Notes under the pieces: generated by a model
Database searches by the model: none
What the model saw: the letters and a program-made list of their open reading frames with translations, nothing else
Told to the model about the DNA's origin: nothing
Shown here: piece after piece, positions 1-9,403 of the stretch
Layout: every line of letters begins with the position of its first letter
Numbering within the stretch: position 1 is the first letter of the stretch
NCBI RefSeq assembly: GCF_002002735.1
Contig: NZ_MUNY01000049.1
Coordinates: 62,001-126,000, forward strand
Reading direction: 5' to 3'
Length of the DNA stretch: 64,000 bases
Origin: Algoriphagus sp. A40
Lineage (GTDB): Bacteria; Bacteroidota; Bacteroidia; Cytophagales; Cyclobacteriaceae
Made by a program: the position numbers and the translations under genes

Positions 1-886
1 CGGGGAAAAAGATCACTTTTTGGAAGCGTGGAGGAAGGTATTTTTGCCAGTTGGTACCACCGGTAGCAGCGATATCGTGCGGGTCTTTTTGCAGATAGCG
101 TACGGCAGACTTGTAATGTGCCAAAGGCCAGAAGACATTGGCTTTCAGATCAAAACTCCTCATCAGGTCTTTCAAGGCTTCAGATCCGTTTTCCAGATCC
201 ATGTATTTTTGCCAAAGGTTTTTGCGGCGATAGGATTCGATGAGTTCGATGAGTTTTTTTCCGTATTTCTCCTCAAAATTTTTGAGTGTCAAGGTCTTCT
301 CACCGGTTGCCAATTCAATTGCGCCATGCTGCCAATACAGGTTTTCAAACAAGTCATCCCCTGGACTGTGGTAGTCAAATTCCGCTCTTTTGCTCAGGTA
401 AATCAGATGGAAAGCATCAGTTGCCATCAATTCGATTTCACGAAACTGTGCACTTTGAAAACCAGAAGAAGGCAAAAGTGACATCCGAAACTTGAGAAAT
501 TGGTCCTTTTCCATGCCTTTCCACATCATGGCAAATGAACTGATCAAGTGGTCAAAGTACATCAGAATCCGCTCCAATCTAGCTTTGAAAAAAGTCTCCG
601 AAAGCGGATTTTCATCTGCAATCTGCTCCATTTCGGATATGATCAGCTTAAAGTACAACTCAGTGATCTGATGGTAAATAATGAAAATCTTCTCGTCCTT
701 GAAGCTGGTTTTGGGTTGCTGCAGAGATAGCAGAACATCAAGATTGATGTAATCCCAATAAGTGAGGTAATCTGCATAAAGCAAGCCCTCCAGATAGGAA
801 AGTAAATCCTGTCCCGAAGACCTGAATTTCTCTTCCAACTGATGGATTTTCTCTAGGATCTTGGGATCAAACTGGGATTCGTGCAT
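1..886 (-). CDS. kynA: Tryptophan 2,3-dioxygenase family protein (C-terminus cut by window start)
   Basis: Heme dioxygenase that would open the indole ring of L-tryptophan to N-formylkynurenine, the first step of the kynurenine pathway. The reading frame runs from an ATG at 884-886 to the window edge, giving 295 residues without a stop. Family marks seen by translation are YHQITELYFKLI (active-site His region), PSSGFQSAQFREIE (substrate-binding segment), LAHYKSAVRYL (expected heme-ligand His) and AATGGTNWQKYLPP near the end. Length and the late position of the GGTN motif suggest only a few residues are missing. It diverges from the glutaryl-CoA dehydrogenase gene 116 bp away, which belongs to the lower part of the same route. 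The family call is firm; the exact substrate is inferred. Confidence 0.9.
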   Translation of the reverse strand, partial: MHESQFDPKILEKIHQLEEKFRSSGQDLLSYLEGLLYADYLTYWDYINLDVLLSLQQPKTSFKDEKIFIIYHQITELYFKLIISEMEQIADENPLSETFFKARLERILMYFDHLISSFAMMWKGMEKDQFLKFRMSLLPSSGFQSAQFREIELMATDAFHLIYLSKRAEFDYHSPGDDLFENLYWQHGAIELATGEKTLTLKNFEEKYGKKLIELIESYRRKNLWQKYMDLENGSEALKDLMRSFDLKANVFWPLAHYKSAVRYLQKDPHDIAATGGTNWQKYLPPRFQKVIFFP

Positions 887-1002
887 GGGGATTATTTAGT
901 CAAAAAGGTAGTTTTTTCAGTGCCTTTCTCCTTAATTTCGGATCAGCTTTGCTTAGCTACGCGGCAAAAATGACTGATTCCCAAAAATAAACCAAATATA
1001 AC

Positions 1003-2208
1003 ATGGAGGCTGTTGAAATCCAGAAATCCCTAAAGCAGGATCTTTTTGAAGGGGTTGATTTTCTTGATCTGGACGATTTGCTCACGGAAGAGCAGAAACT
1101 GATACGATCATCTATCCGGGATTTTGTCAAAAAAGAAATCTCTCCTTACATCGAAGATTGGGCCCAAAAGGCACATTTCCCTTACGAAATCGTCAAAAAA
1201 TTCGGAGATGTCGGCGCATTTGGCCCACAGCTTCCGGTTGAATATGGCTGCGGAGGACTGGATTACATCTCTTACGGCTTGATCATGCAGGAAATCGAGC
1301 GGGGTGATTCCGGCATGAGATCTACCGCATCTGTGCAGGGTTCACTCGTGATGTATCCGATTTATAAATTCGGTACCGAAGCCCAAAGGCAAAAATACCT
1401 TCCCAAATTGGCTTCAGGCGAATACTTGGGCTGCTTTGGTCTGACAGAACCGGATCACGGTTCAAACCCTAGTGGGATGGTTACCAACTTCAAGGATATG
1501 GGCGACCACTACCTGCTCAACGGCGCCAAAATGTGGATTTCAAACTCTCCAAAAGCAGACATAGCAGTAGTTTGGGCCAAAAATGAAGAAGGCAGAATCC
1601 ACGGATTGATCGTGGAGCGAGGCATGGAAGGTTTTTCTACCCCTGAAACTCACGGTAAATGGTCTCTTCGGGCTTCCTGCACCGGTGAGTTGGTTTTTGA
1701 CAATGTGAAAGTGCCAAAAGAAAACCTTCTTCCGGGAAAGTCCGGTCTTGGAGCACCGATGATGTGCTTGGATTCAGCGAGGTTTGGAATTGCTTGGGGA
1801 GCAATCGGTGCCGCAATGGACTGCTATGAGTCTGCCAGAAGATATGCTGCTGAACGGATCCAGTTTGGGAAACCGATCGCTGGATTCCAGCTTACACAAA
1901 AGAAGTTGGCGGAAATGCTTACCGAAATCACCAAGGCGCAGCTTTTGGCCTGGAAAGTCGGGAAGATGATGAAAGAGGGAAAAGCCAAAACTGTACATAT
2001 CTCTATGGCCAAGCGAAACAATGTGGAAATGGCACTGAACATCGCCCGGGAAGCCCGACAGATCCACGGCGGCATGGGCATCACCGGAGAATATCCGATC
2101 ATGCGACACATGATGAATCTGGAATCAGTAGTGACTTATGAAGGAACCCAGGATATCCACTTGCTGATTCTGGGACAGGAAATTACCGGTTTGCAGGCTT
2201 TTAAGTGA
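1003..2208 (+). CDS. gcdH: Glutaryl-CoA dehydrogenase (acyl-CoA dehydrogenase family)
   Basis: FAD flavoprotein expected to oxidise and decarboxylate glutaryl-CoA to crotonyl-CoA in lysine and tryptophan breakdown. At 401 residues it has full family length. It shows the acyl-CoA dehydrogenase FAD motif GCFGLTEPDHGSNP and the C-terminal RQIHGGMGITGEY. Subfamily marks of glutaryl-CoA dehydrogenase are the arginine in GMRSTASVQGSLVM (Arg106), which would hold the substrate's gamma-carboxylate, and the catalytic glutamate in TYEGTQDIH (Glu380). The start ATG follows an AT-rich leader. The neighbour on the other strand is tryptophan 2,3-dioxygenase, which supports a degradative role. The intermediate kynurenine-pathway genes are not in this window. 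Confidence 0.92.
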   Translation: MEAVEIQKSLKQDLFEGVDFLDLDDLLTEEQKLIRSSIRDFVKKEISPYIEDWAQKAHFPYEIVKKFGDVGAFGPQLPVEYGCGGLDYISYGLIMQEIERGDSGMRSTASVQGSLVMYPIYKFGTEAQRQKYLPKLASGEYLGCFGLTEPDHGSNPSGMVTNFKDMGDHYLLNGAKMWISNSPKADIAVVWAKNEEGRIHGLIVERGMEGFSTPETHGKWSLRASCTGELVFDNVKVPKENLLPGKSGLGAPMMCLDSARFGIAWGAIGAAMDCYESARRYAAERIQFGKPIAGFQLTQKKLAEMLTEITKAQLLAWKVGKMMKEGKAKTVHISMAKRNNVEMALNIAREARQIHGGMGITGEYPIMRHMMNLESVVTYEGTQDIHLLILGQEITGLQAFK

Positions 2209-2243
2209 TTGAATTGAAAAATTGGAACTGAATAGTAGTAAGG

Positions 2244-2275
2244 TGAAAAGGTGGTAAGGTTGTAAAGTTGTGACA
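2244..2275. repeat. Short-period (8-bp) degenerate array
   Basis: Four consecutive octamers, TGAAAAGG, TGGTAAGG, TTGTAAAG and TTGTGACA, follow the glutaryl-CoA dehydrogenase gene. It is one of about ten intergenic arrays with a 7- or 8-bp period in this window. A separate hairpin (TTCGTGAGTG / CACTCGCGAA, 2286-2309) lies just beyond it and has no T tract, so it does not look like an intrinsic terminator. Confidence 0.5.
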
Positions 2276-2454
2276 TCTTTCCGCCTTCGTGAGTGTCTCC
2301 ACTCGCGAAAATTCAAATCCACATTCTGAACACAAAAAGAGTTTGCTATTTGAACAGCAGATCATAACTTAATCTCCTGGAAAAATATCAAATCCAAGAA
2401 GTGTTCGGCTAGGGTAAGTTCACTGTTTCGATCCGAAAACCTAATTGTTATATT

Positions 2455-2862
2455 ATGAAGATGCATAGAAATAATTTAAACACTTTTCTTAAATCTAAGG
2501 GCTACAACTTAGAACAAAGTGAGGTTTCGAAATATTTTGGAGACTTTTTTCAACTATTTTCTTCTCCAACTATAAAAATACGATTAAGTAGTTCGAAATC
2601 TTCCGAGATGCTCGATGTTAGCAGTGTTGGAGAGCCTAATAATTGGTTTGATGTGGCTTTGGTGAAAGCTTTGATAGAACGGGAAAGTGAGCTAAACAAG
2701 ACAGCAGAGATATTTTCGCTGATCACGTTTTTAGTCCAAAAACTAGAGACAGTGGAAGCTTTGTTTGATTCCAATAGTTACAATAGCACAAAAAAGAAGT
2801 TGGAGGAGCTCGAACATAAACGTGTCTTCCAGATGTTCCCGAACTTAAAACAAGAATATTAG
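2455..2862 (+). CDS. Hypothetical protein, 135 aa
   Basis: I do not recognise a family. The product is soluble, with no signal peptide or membrane segment. Its C-terminal half (residues about 65-125) is rich in Leu, Glu and Lys and probably helical. The gene is visibly richer in A and T than its neighbours, and its first codons are preceded by an AT-rich leader. An intergenic stretch of about 245 bp separates it from gcdH. Composition and isolation suggest an acquired or fast-evolving accessory gene, for example an orphan immunity-type protein, but nothing in the sequence proves a function. A hairpin with a T tract follows at 2951. Confidence 0.6.
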   Translation: MKMHRNNLNTFLKSKGYNLEQSEVSKYFGDFFQLFSSPTIKIRLSSSKSSEMLDVSSVGEPNNWFDVALVKALIERESELNKTAEIFSLITFLVQKLETVEALFDSNSYNSTKKKLEELEHKRVFQMFPNLKQEY

Positions 2863-2950
2863 AATCTCCATTTGTGCGTAGTTTGACGCAGGCTTTCCAA
2901 TTTAACGTACTTTGTCGGTTGGTTACATAAAAACTTATAAAAACATAGAT

Positions 2951-2978
2951 GTCTCCGAAGTTTTTCGGACCTTTTTTA
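2951..2978 (+). terminator. Putative intrinsic terminator after the 135-aa ORF
   Basis: TCCGAA pairs with TTCGGA across a four-base loop and is followed by CCTTTTTT. The stem is short. It overlaps the stop codon of the convergent gene that ends at 2976. Confidence 0.45.
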
Positions 2979-3845
2979 TTTCATTTTACCGGGATTCTCA
3001 AGTATCTCCTTGAGATTTTGTGGACTGTTTTTTTGATTGCCGGTGAGTAGGTAGACTATCATCCCTGCATCTGAAGGATCAAACTCCTCTCCTTTTTGTG
3101 CAGCTACCAATCTGCTGTACAACCATGTCCATGAATCTTTTTCGAAAAGCTTCGGATTGAGGTTAGTCGGGTTTTTCAACCAGTCATACTTGCTCAAGTC
3201 AGTCTTCAAACCTTCGTAATCTTCCCCTCCATTTTGATCTGAAATATGATCCAATTGAAGTCCCATTGGTTCAAATTCTTCTTTGATCTCTGCCCAAGTC
3301 CAGCCCTCATGCTTTTCCCATTCGTAGGGTTTGTCGGCATGCTCATCGTTCCAGACCGAGTGGGAAATCAGCCTGACATGTTTGAGTTTGGTCGAGTCTG
3401 CCTCATTAATGGCATCGCCAACGACATCCATCGGTCCTGCGGCGATGATAGTCAGTGGATCTTTGGCCGAGCTTTTATTGATTTGAAGTGTAATTTCGAT
3501 CACCGCATAATTCGGAGCAGTCGATGCCTCGATGAATTTGGTCTTTTTGAAACCGAAATTTTTGGCCCCGATAAAGGCGCTTTCCCGCATTTGTCCATCT
3601 GCACCCGGCTTTTCCTTGTTTGAACCCCAGGTATGGTCGCTGAAAGAATAGATAACTAAATCATCCTGCAGTTCTTTGGCTGCCAAAAGTGCAAGACTCA
3701 TTGGAGTGGCTGCCCAGTCATCCTCATCGTGTTCATTCCCGTCAGAGCTGATCACAATCCTTCCCTTGGAAAAAGGGATGGTTTGGGAGAAAGCAGAATT
3801 CAGTGTAAAAATGAAAAAGGCAATACTAATGGAATAAAATTTCAT
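2976..3845 (-). CDS. Secreted nucleoside-hydrolase-like protein
   Basis: A 289-residue exported protein with a signal peptide (MKFYSISIAFFIFTLNSAFSQ, cleavage near residue 21). The first mature segment, RIVISSDGNEHDEDDWAATP, resembles the Asp-rich metal motif DTDxxxDDxxA at the N-terminus of inosine/uridine-preferring nucleoside hydrolases and DUF1593-type relatives. The rest carries several Trp-rich patches (WTWAEIKEE, WTWLYSRLVAA) as in secreted carbohydrate-active relatives. Only 5 bp separate it from the upstream 1418-residue secreted beta-helix protein, so the two are probably co-transcribed. A role in breaking down an extracellular glycan or glycoside is plausible but inferred. Confidence 0.7.
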   Translation of the reverse strand: MKFYSISIAFFIFTLNSAFSQTIPFSKGRIVISSDGNEHDEDDWAATPMSLALLAAKELQDDLVIYSFSDHTWGSNKEKPGADGQMRESAFIGAKNFGFKKTKFIEASTAPNYAVIEITLQINKSSAKDPLTIIAAGPMDVVGDAINEADSTKLKHVRLISHSVWNDEHADKPYEWEKHEGWTWAEIKEEFEPMGLQLDHISDQNGGEDYEGLKTDLSKYDWLKNPTNLNPKLFEKDSWTWLYSRLVAAQKGEEFDPSDAGMIVYLLTGNQKNSPQNLKEILENPGKMK

Positions 3846-3850
3846 GAAGT

Positions 3851-6800
3851 TCAGTTTACAACTACTAATTTACCAAAGTAGGTTTTTTGGTTTTCTCCGA
3901 CAATCCAGATAAGGTACGTGCCTTTTGCCAATCTGTTTAGGCTAATTTCAATCTCAAAGTCACTCAAAACGGTAAACTGGACAGCAGAGCTAACTTCCTT
4001 GCCTTCGGAGGAATAAACTGAAATCTCCGGTTTAGAGGCCAGGACCCCATCCGGCAATTCCAAAATGGCATGATCAGAAGCTGGATTGGGATAGATTTTA
4101 AGATCAATTGCCTTATTTACAGGCTTTCCTCCTATGCCTGAAATCGTCAGGGTCACTGGCTTCAATCTGGATTTACAACCTGCATCATTGGCCAACTCGA
4201 CCGAATATTCTCCCATCAATTGGGCAGTGAAAGTTCGGGAAGTAGCTCCAGCGATCGGCTCACCATTTCTAAACCATTGGTAGGTAAAATTGCCCTCTGG
4301 AGCCCTAAGAATATCACCATCGACTGTTATTTCACCGGTAGGAGTTGGATTGACTTTAACCTCAAATTCGGCTGTTTCTGATAAACAGGCACCTGGGTAG
4401 CGAATTACAGCATGGTATTTTCCTGATTCCTTAACTTCCAAGGTTTTGCCTGTTTGTCCCTGGATTTCGGTACCGTTTCTTCTCCATCGAACCACTTCAA
4501 ACGCTTTGGAAGAACTGAGTTCAAGGATGGATTTTTCTCCGGAACAAATTTCTTTTTTGCCGGAGACAATAACTTTTTCAGGTTCTGACCTTACTACCGA
4601 AACTACGGCAACTGTCTCAGTGACATTCCCGGAATTGTCTTCAGCACGTATTGCTATTTGAAACTCTTTACCAAGGTCTTCGCAGGTAAACCGATTTTTG
4701 TTGATTGTCAGGGATTTTAAGCCGCAATTGTCACCAAACTCAGCAAGGACTGATTCAGGACTGATTTCCACGACTCCTTTGGTGACATCCAGTTCCAAGT
4801 TGATATTTTTTGGAACCAAAACTGGCTTCGTTTGATCTTTCACGATCACCTTTATTTTCCTCACCCATGTTTCGCCACTTGCTTTTTTGATCGTGATGAT
4901 CACCTCGTTTTCCCCAAGATTCTCGCAGGAGAAACTTGATTTATTCAAAGTGATAGTCAGCGTCGGATCAGGCTGTGGCCAGTTGACAAATACCTGCTGG
5001 GGACTGAGTTCGGCTTTGCCTTCAGGACTCAACACCAACTCGACTTTCTCTTTTATCTGTCCAAATGGCACCTCAGAAAAAGTGATTTCAGTCTTTTTAG
5101 ACTCAACTGTGCATCCACCACCAGTCGGTAATAACAATGCCCAATAGGTTCCGGGCTCATCTGTAAGGAGAGCCCTGCCTTTTTGCCCAATGAGTAATTG
5201 CCCATTTCGGTACCAGCCTTCCACAAAATATTCGAATTCCTCCCCAAGTCGAATCTCTGCCTCCTGCCCTACCAAGAACTGCGTTCCTAATTCAGGGGAA
5301 ATTGAGATTTTTTTAGACTCAAAAGGGGAAACAAAGATTGTCACCAATTTAGAAGTGCTATTTCCGGAAAAGTCTGTCGCTTCCAATATGATATCAACAG
5401 GAAGATCATAATCTCCGCAGGTAATGGTCGTTTTGTTGAGTTGCAGACTCTTAATCCCACAATTATCTGAAAGTGAAGAGACAAAATCTTCAGGTTTGAG
5501 CTCCAAAACTCCCGTCACTTTGTCGAATTGAAGAGAAGGAGTTTTGGTAATGAGTATTGGTTTTTGGCCATCAACCACGTTAACATTGATCCAAAACTCA
5601 GTAGAGTTACTATGATTGTGATTTTCCTTTTCAAAAATGATTGCAACCTTGACCTTTTGAGTACCTAGGTCGGTACAATCAAATTCTGTTTGACTCAAAA
5701 TAACTTCATCATCAATCCCTTCACTTTCACCAAAAATATTTTCTTGGGTTAAGGCGGCTTTACCCGATTCGTTCAAAACAAGAGTTACATCATTTTTGTA
5801 TTCCGAAGGGATTGTCGGTATCTCGAAAAGTAAAGATCGAGCTTCAACAGGACATCCTGTAGCCAAGAGAAGTGACGCATAATAAGTTCCTGAACTGTTT
5901 ACTGTAATTTCTTTTCCAGTCTGCCCAGGAATAACGTCCCCATTTTTTCTCCATGACAAAACTTGATATTCCAGTTCGTTTCCGAGTCTCAGGGTCGAGG
6001 TTCCATTATCGTTCAATGGATCCAAGGAGGTGATTGACACTTTCTTTGATTCAATTACATTGCCGATAATGACCTTAACACTTCGTGTAAAGGAGTTTCC
6101 CGAAGGGTCTTTCAATGTAAGTTCAACAGGAAACTCCCAAGTCGGTGCCTCTGGATTCTGATAAATTTCAGCACAAGTTACCTCGTATCGGCTTTGCTCG
6201 ATATTCCAGTAAGGGTTACAATTATCAAAAAAATCAGTTGGTGAAAAATCCGGCAAATTGACTGAAACTTTTCCAGCCACTGGGTCAAACAACAGGGTTG
6301 CATTTGCAGCATCAAAGAATGGCGGAATGGTATCAAATACCCAAACTCCTGTTTGGTCAATTCGTTCTTCTCCAGTTCTGGTATTTTTTGAAGTGATGGT
6401 AATCGGAGTGGAACCAATATTGGAGCAAGAAAACTCAAATCCTCCGGAAGAAACATAGGTAAATGGTTCCGCAGGTTGATTTACCAAGAAGTCATTGGGT
6501 GCAAGAAATGCCTTCCCCTCACTGTTTAAATAAAGTGCAACTGAATCTTTCACATCCGGAAAAACAGCCGGCGAATTTTCTCCTCTTTCAAATACAAGCA
6601 AAAAAGTTCCAAATGTTAGATCGGTATGCACCGGCTGAAACGGCATATTCCCTTTAGGCTTCAGAGACTTTGTCCAATTCATTGGAAAACTGATTGAAGA
6701 CCCGTTAAATATGCCCGAAACTTTCTGATTTGGATCAAAAGGATTTTGGACATCACGGATCTCAAAATCAAAGTTTTTGAATTCCTCAAAGTCAGAAAAG

Positions 6801-8107
6801 TTCAGCTCAACCCGTTCTGCATCGGTAAAACTCAAAATACTGACGTGAAACCGGGACGGATCATACTTGTTCTGAGTAATCAAAACTTCCTTTGAATTAG
6901 CAGGAGCGGTGGAATAGGTACTTACCTTGTCGAAAGGAAAATATTCGCTTTTCCACTCCTGAAAATTTAAGCCTTGAAAAGGCTTTGCTGTATTAGCAAG
7001 ATTGCTGTAGACATTTGAATCCCAAAATGAATTTGGGAATGAGGAGGAATTGCCCAGAAAAGCAAAAAAGCTCCCATGGGAATTCAAAAGCCTGTTTCTT
7101 TGAAAACTTAAGCCTTCCAAAGGTTGGAATTCTACCTGATTTCGTCCTCCGAAAACAATGTTATCATTAAATGAAATGTCATGATTAGGCGTATAGGTGC
7201 GGCCAATAGTTACATTACTGACTTCATTTGTGCTCAATCTTCCACCTTGCAAGTCGGTGTAAAAAAGATTTGAGATAACCTCCATTTCAGAACTCACATT
7301 GTTTTGAGATCCTATGCTCAAATTATGAGGTGGTCTGAATACTAAAGGGTCGAAAGTCGCAATTACTCCTGTATTGAAGGAAACATTTCTTTTTGCAACT
7401 ACTCCACTATTTTCCGGATTAGTGGTATAGATATTTATTCCTTGGGAAGCATTTTGGAAAACAAAATTGTTTTCAATCACCTTGGGCTGGGCAGGTTGAT
7501 CGTGCTGAATGTACATTCCATGGCCGGTTCCCCGAGACACATCCTGCGATCCATTGTTGAAAATGACAGAACCGTAAACCTCCAGGTTCCGCCCCGATCT
7601 CCAAAGCTCCAAGCCACCTCCTACCACATCATAAATCCAGCAATTGATAATCTTATTATTGTCACCAAAAACGCTGATTCCGGATTCATAGGGAATGGGT
7701 GCAAAACCATTTGAGGCATCTGATTTTTTGATCAGTGAGGAAGATGTAACATGGATCCCTACGAACCAAGTATAACTACCATTTATAATCAGCCCAGTTC
7801 CGGAAGTTCTCTGCTTACCCACATCAATGATCGCTTTCCCTTCGTTTTGAGCAAGAATTACGATGGGTTTTTCGGAAGTTCCACTAATGGTACTGGTGAA
7901 ATTCCCTTCAAATATTCCATCGGTTAAAACCAGCGTATCCCCCGGAACCAAGGGAGATGAATTTCCCAATGCAAAAGCCAAAGTCCATGCTTGGTCAGGT
8001 GAAATGCCTGTGTTACCTGCTGATCCAGTAGGCGCAGCAAACTTTTTTGAAGCTTGAACTGGTACAGCCAAGCTCAAAACAAAAAGAACAACCAGGTATC
8101 TAAGCAT
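3851..8107 (-). CDS. Large secreted right-handed beta-helix protein with Ig/HYR-like repeats and T9SS sorting domain
   Basis: 1418 residues with a signal peptide (residues 1-19, ending VPVQA). Residues about 20-480 resemble chondroitinase-B/pectate-lyase-type parallel beta-helix proteins: an early GNTGISPDQAWTLAFAL segment, then many NN- and GI-rich turns. The middle holds three long repeat units. Each has an Ig-like part (LVLSPEGKAELSPQQVFV and variants), an HYR-like part with the recurring DNCG...L motif and a conserved Cys, and a part with GQTGK and TYYASLL/TYWALLL-like strands. A fourth shorter Ig segment precedes the C-terminal type IX secretion sorting domain (KIYPNPASDHAILELPDG to the end). 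It is probably exported and anchored or released at the surface. Lyase activity on a uronic-acid polysaccharide is an inference from the fold. Confidence 0.85.
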   Translation of the reverse strand: MLRYLVVLFVLSLAVPVQASKKFAAPTGSAGNTGISPDQAWTLAFALGNSSPLVPGDTLVLTDGIFEGNFTSTISGTSEKPIVILAQNEGKAIIDVGKQRTSGTGLIINGSYTWFVGIHVTSSSLIKKSDASNGFAPIPYESGISVFGDNNKIINCWIYDVVGGGLELWRSGRNLEVYGSVIFNNGSQDVSRGTGHGMYIQHDQPAQPKVIENNFVFQNASQGINIYTTNPENSGVVAKRNVSFNTGVIATFDPLVFRPPHNLSIGSQNNVSSEMEVISNLFYTDLQGGRLSTNEVSNVTIGRTYTPNHDISFNDNIVFGGRNQVEFQPLEGLSFQRNRLLNSHGSFFAFLGNSSSFPNSFWDSNVYSNLANTAKPFQGLNFQEWKSEYFPFDKVSTYSTAPANSKEVLITQNKYDPSRFHVSILSFTDAERVELNFSDFEEFKNFDFEIRDVQNPFDPNQKVSGIFNGSSISFPMNWTKSLKPKGNMPFQPVHTDLTFGTFLLVFERGENSPAVFPDVKDSVALYLNSEGKAFLAPNDFLVNQPAEPFTYVSSGGFEFSCSNIGSTPITITSKNTRTGEERIDQTGVWVFDTIPPFFDAANATLLFDPVAGKVSVNLPDFSPTDFFDNCNPYWNIEQSRYEVTCAEIYQNPEAPTWEFPVELTLKDPSGNSFTRSVKVIIGNVIESKKVSITSLDPLNDNGTSTLRLGNELEYQVLSWRKNGDVIPGQTGKEITVNSSGTYYASLLLATGCPVEARSLLFEIPTIPSEYKNDVTLVLNESGKAALTQENIFGESEGIDDEVILSQTEFDCTDLGTQKVKVAIIFEKENHNHSNSTEFWINVNVVDGQKPILITKTPSLQFDKVTGVLELKPEDFVSSLSDNCGIKSLQLNKTTITCGDYDLPVDIILEATDFSGNSTSKLVTIFVSPFESKKISISPELGTQFLVGQEAEIRLGEEFEYFVEGWYRNGQLLIGQKGRALLTDEPGTYWALLLPTGGGCTVESKKTEITFSEVPFGQIKEKVELVLSPEGKAELSPQQVFVNWPQPDPTLTITLNKSSFSCENLGENEVIITIKKASGETWVRKIKVIVKDQTKPVLVPKNINLELDVTKGVVEISPESVLAEFGDNCGLKSLTINKNRFTCEDLGKEFQIAIRAEDNSGNVTETVAVVSVVRSEPEKVIVSGKKEICSGEKSILELSSSKAFEVVRWRRNGTEIQGQTGKTLEVKESGKYHAVIRYPGACLSETAEFEVKVNPTPTGEITVDGDILRAPEGNFTYQWFRNGEPIAGATSRTFTAQLMGEYSVELANDAGCKSRLKPVTLTISGIGGKPVNKAIDLKIYPNPASDHAILELPDGVLASKPEISVYSSEGKEVSSAVQFTVLSDFEIEISLNRLAKGTYLIWIVGENQKTYFGKLVVVN

Positions 8108-8235
8108 TTTTACTAAACTAAAAACTCTTCGAGTTTAAAAAAATCTTTTGAAGAAAATGTCTCTGCAAAGCTCACTTTTTCATAAACTTAAGACCAACAA
8201 AGTAGAACAAACCAAAAACCTTTTTATTTGAAAGG

Positions 8236-9333
8236 TTACTCAATCCTACTTTTCAATACTATCAATTGAACCGGATTGACAGGATCGTTACTGAAGATAT
8301 AAATATTTCGTTGATCTATTCCTTTTCTGCCAACAGGATCAAAGATTAGAGAAAGCTCCATACTTTCTCCCGGCTCAAGTTTATCCTTTGGCGCTTCAAT
8401 TTTAAGACATTCGCAATTGCCCTGAATTTTTCGAATTTCCAAGGTCTGACGGCCTTGATTGGTCAGTGTCACAGTTCTTCTGATGACAGTTTTCGAGCTG
8501 ATTTCCCTTAAGTCAATTTCCTTTTGGGCAATAAACAGCTGAGGAACCTCATTCAGGTCACTTTTTTGAATTGGAGGGAAATACTCGAAAAGATCAGCAA
8601 TGATTTCCAAGTTTATTTCCAGTCCTTCCACATTTTCCCATCTTACGGGAATCACATCCTCAAAAAATCCCAGATCATTTCTCAACTTTCCATCATATCG
8701 AATCATCAACAATCCTCTTTCCTGAGGCCTTACAAACTGCTGAACTTGGGAAATCTGAAGGTATGGAGGTGTTTCTGACCTTAAAGCTCCCTTGTCCAAT
8801 AGATCATCTCCCTGATTGAAAAACTCCACATACTTGATCTTTGGCTCATTGTCAAAAACATCTCCCATATTGACTTTTCTCAAACGAAATCCCAATGGCC
8901 CCTGCACGACCGGATAGGCCCGACGTATGTCTGAGGGATATGGGACGGATATCCCTTCTAGGAAAAGAGAATCTGAAATCCCGCTCAGGTTCCCTTTGAC
9001 TACGATCAGCTTGGAAAAAAAACCGGCAGCTGAGGTCGGATCAAATGACACTTTGATTTTCCCCGACTCCCCAACCTGAAGGGTATCCTTGGTGTATTCG
9101 ACTGTCGTACATCCACATTCCAACCAAACATCCTGAATAAAGAAAAGGGAATCCTGTGTATGGGTGAACTCAAATTCTGCCTCCTGAAGACCCTGCTCTT
9201 CAAGCACTGTCCCAATGTCAATCCGGTTTACTTTCCAAATCAATTTGGGCACATTATTGACCTGTGCAAGAGACAGTAAGGGTGAAATGAAAGAAAATAA
9301 GGCGGCGAATAGGCCAAAAGCAAAACGGTTCAT
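8236..9333 (-). CDS. Exported DUF1573 protein with two repeats
   Basis: 365 residues with an N-terminal signal peptide (cleavage after about residue 23, LLSLAQ). It contains two DUF1573-type Ig-like domains. Each carries the family's short Cys motif (LECGCTTVEY near residue 90 and GNCECLKIEAP near residue 310) followed by GESxxxxxxFDP and a strand-rich tail. DUF1573 proteins are common in Bacteroidota and their function is unknown. The gene sits upstream of the beta-helix protein on the same strand, separated by 128 bp, so it may or may not share its transcript. It diverges from trpS. Confidence 0.85.
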   Translation of the reverse strand: MNRFAFGLFAALFSFISPLLSLAQVNNVPKLIWKVNRIDIGTVLEEQGLQEAEFEFTHTQDSLFFIQDVWLECGCTTVEYTKDTLQVGESGKIKVSFDPTSAAGFFSKLIVVKGNLSGISDSLFLEGISVPYPSDIRRAYPVVQGPLGFRLRKVNMGDVFDNEPKIKYVEFFNQGDDLLDKGALRSETPPYLQISQVQQFVRPQERGLLMIRYDGKLRNDLGFFEDVIPVRWENVEGLEINLEIIADLFEYFPPIQKSDLNEVPQLFIAQKEIDLREISSKTVIRRTVTLTNQGRQTLEIRKIQGNCECLKIEAPKDKLEPGESMELSLIFDPVGRKGIDQRNIYIFSNDPVNPVQLIVLKSRIE

Positions 9334-9380
9334 AGTTGCAATTAACGCATAATTTCACCTCAATTATAGGTTGATTTACT

Positions 9381-9387
9381 TAATTTG
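9381..9387 (+). promoter_or_regulatory. Putative -7 element for trpS
   Basis: TAATTTG lies 17 bp before the chosen trpS ATG and resembles the Bacteroidota -7 consensus TAnnTTTG, with one T fewer. I find no well-spaced -33 TTG, so the assignment is tentative. A similar TAATTTCG lies in front of gap at 15406. Confidence 0.3.
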
Positions 9388-9403
9388 CCCCAAAATTAAG
9401 CAA

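Noticed and set aside
2286..2309. Hairpin TTCGTGAGTG / CACTCGCGAA as a terminator of gcdH
   Set aside because: There is no T tract after it. It may be a repeat element or random.
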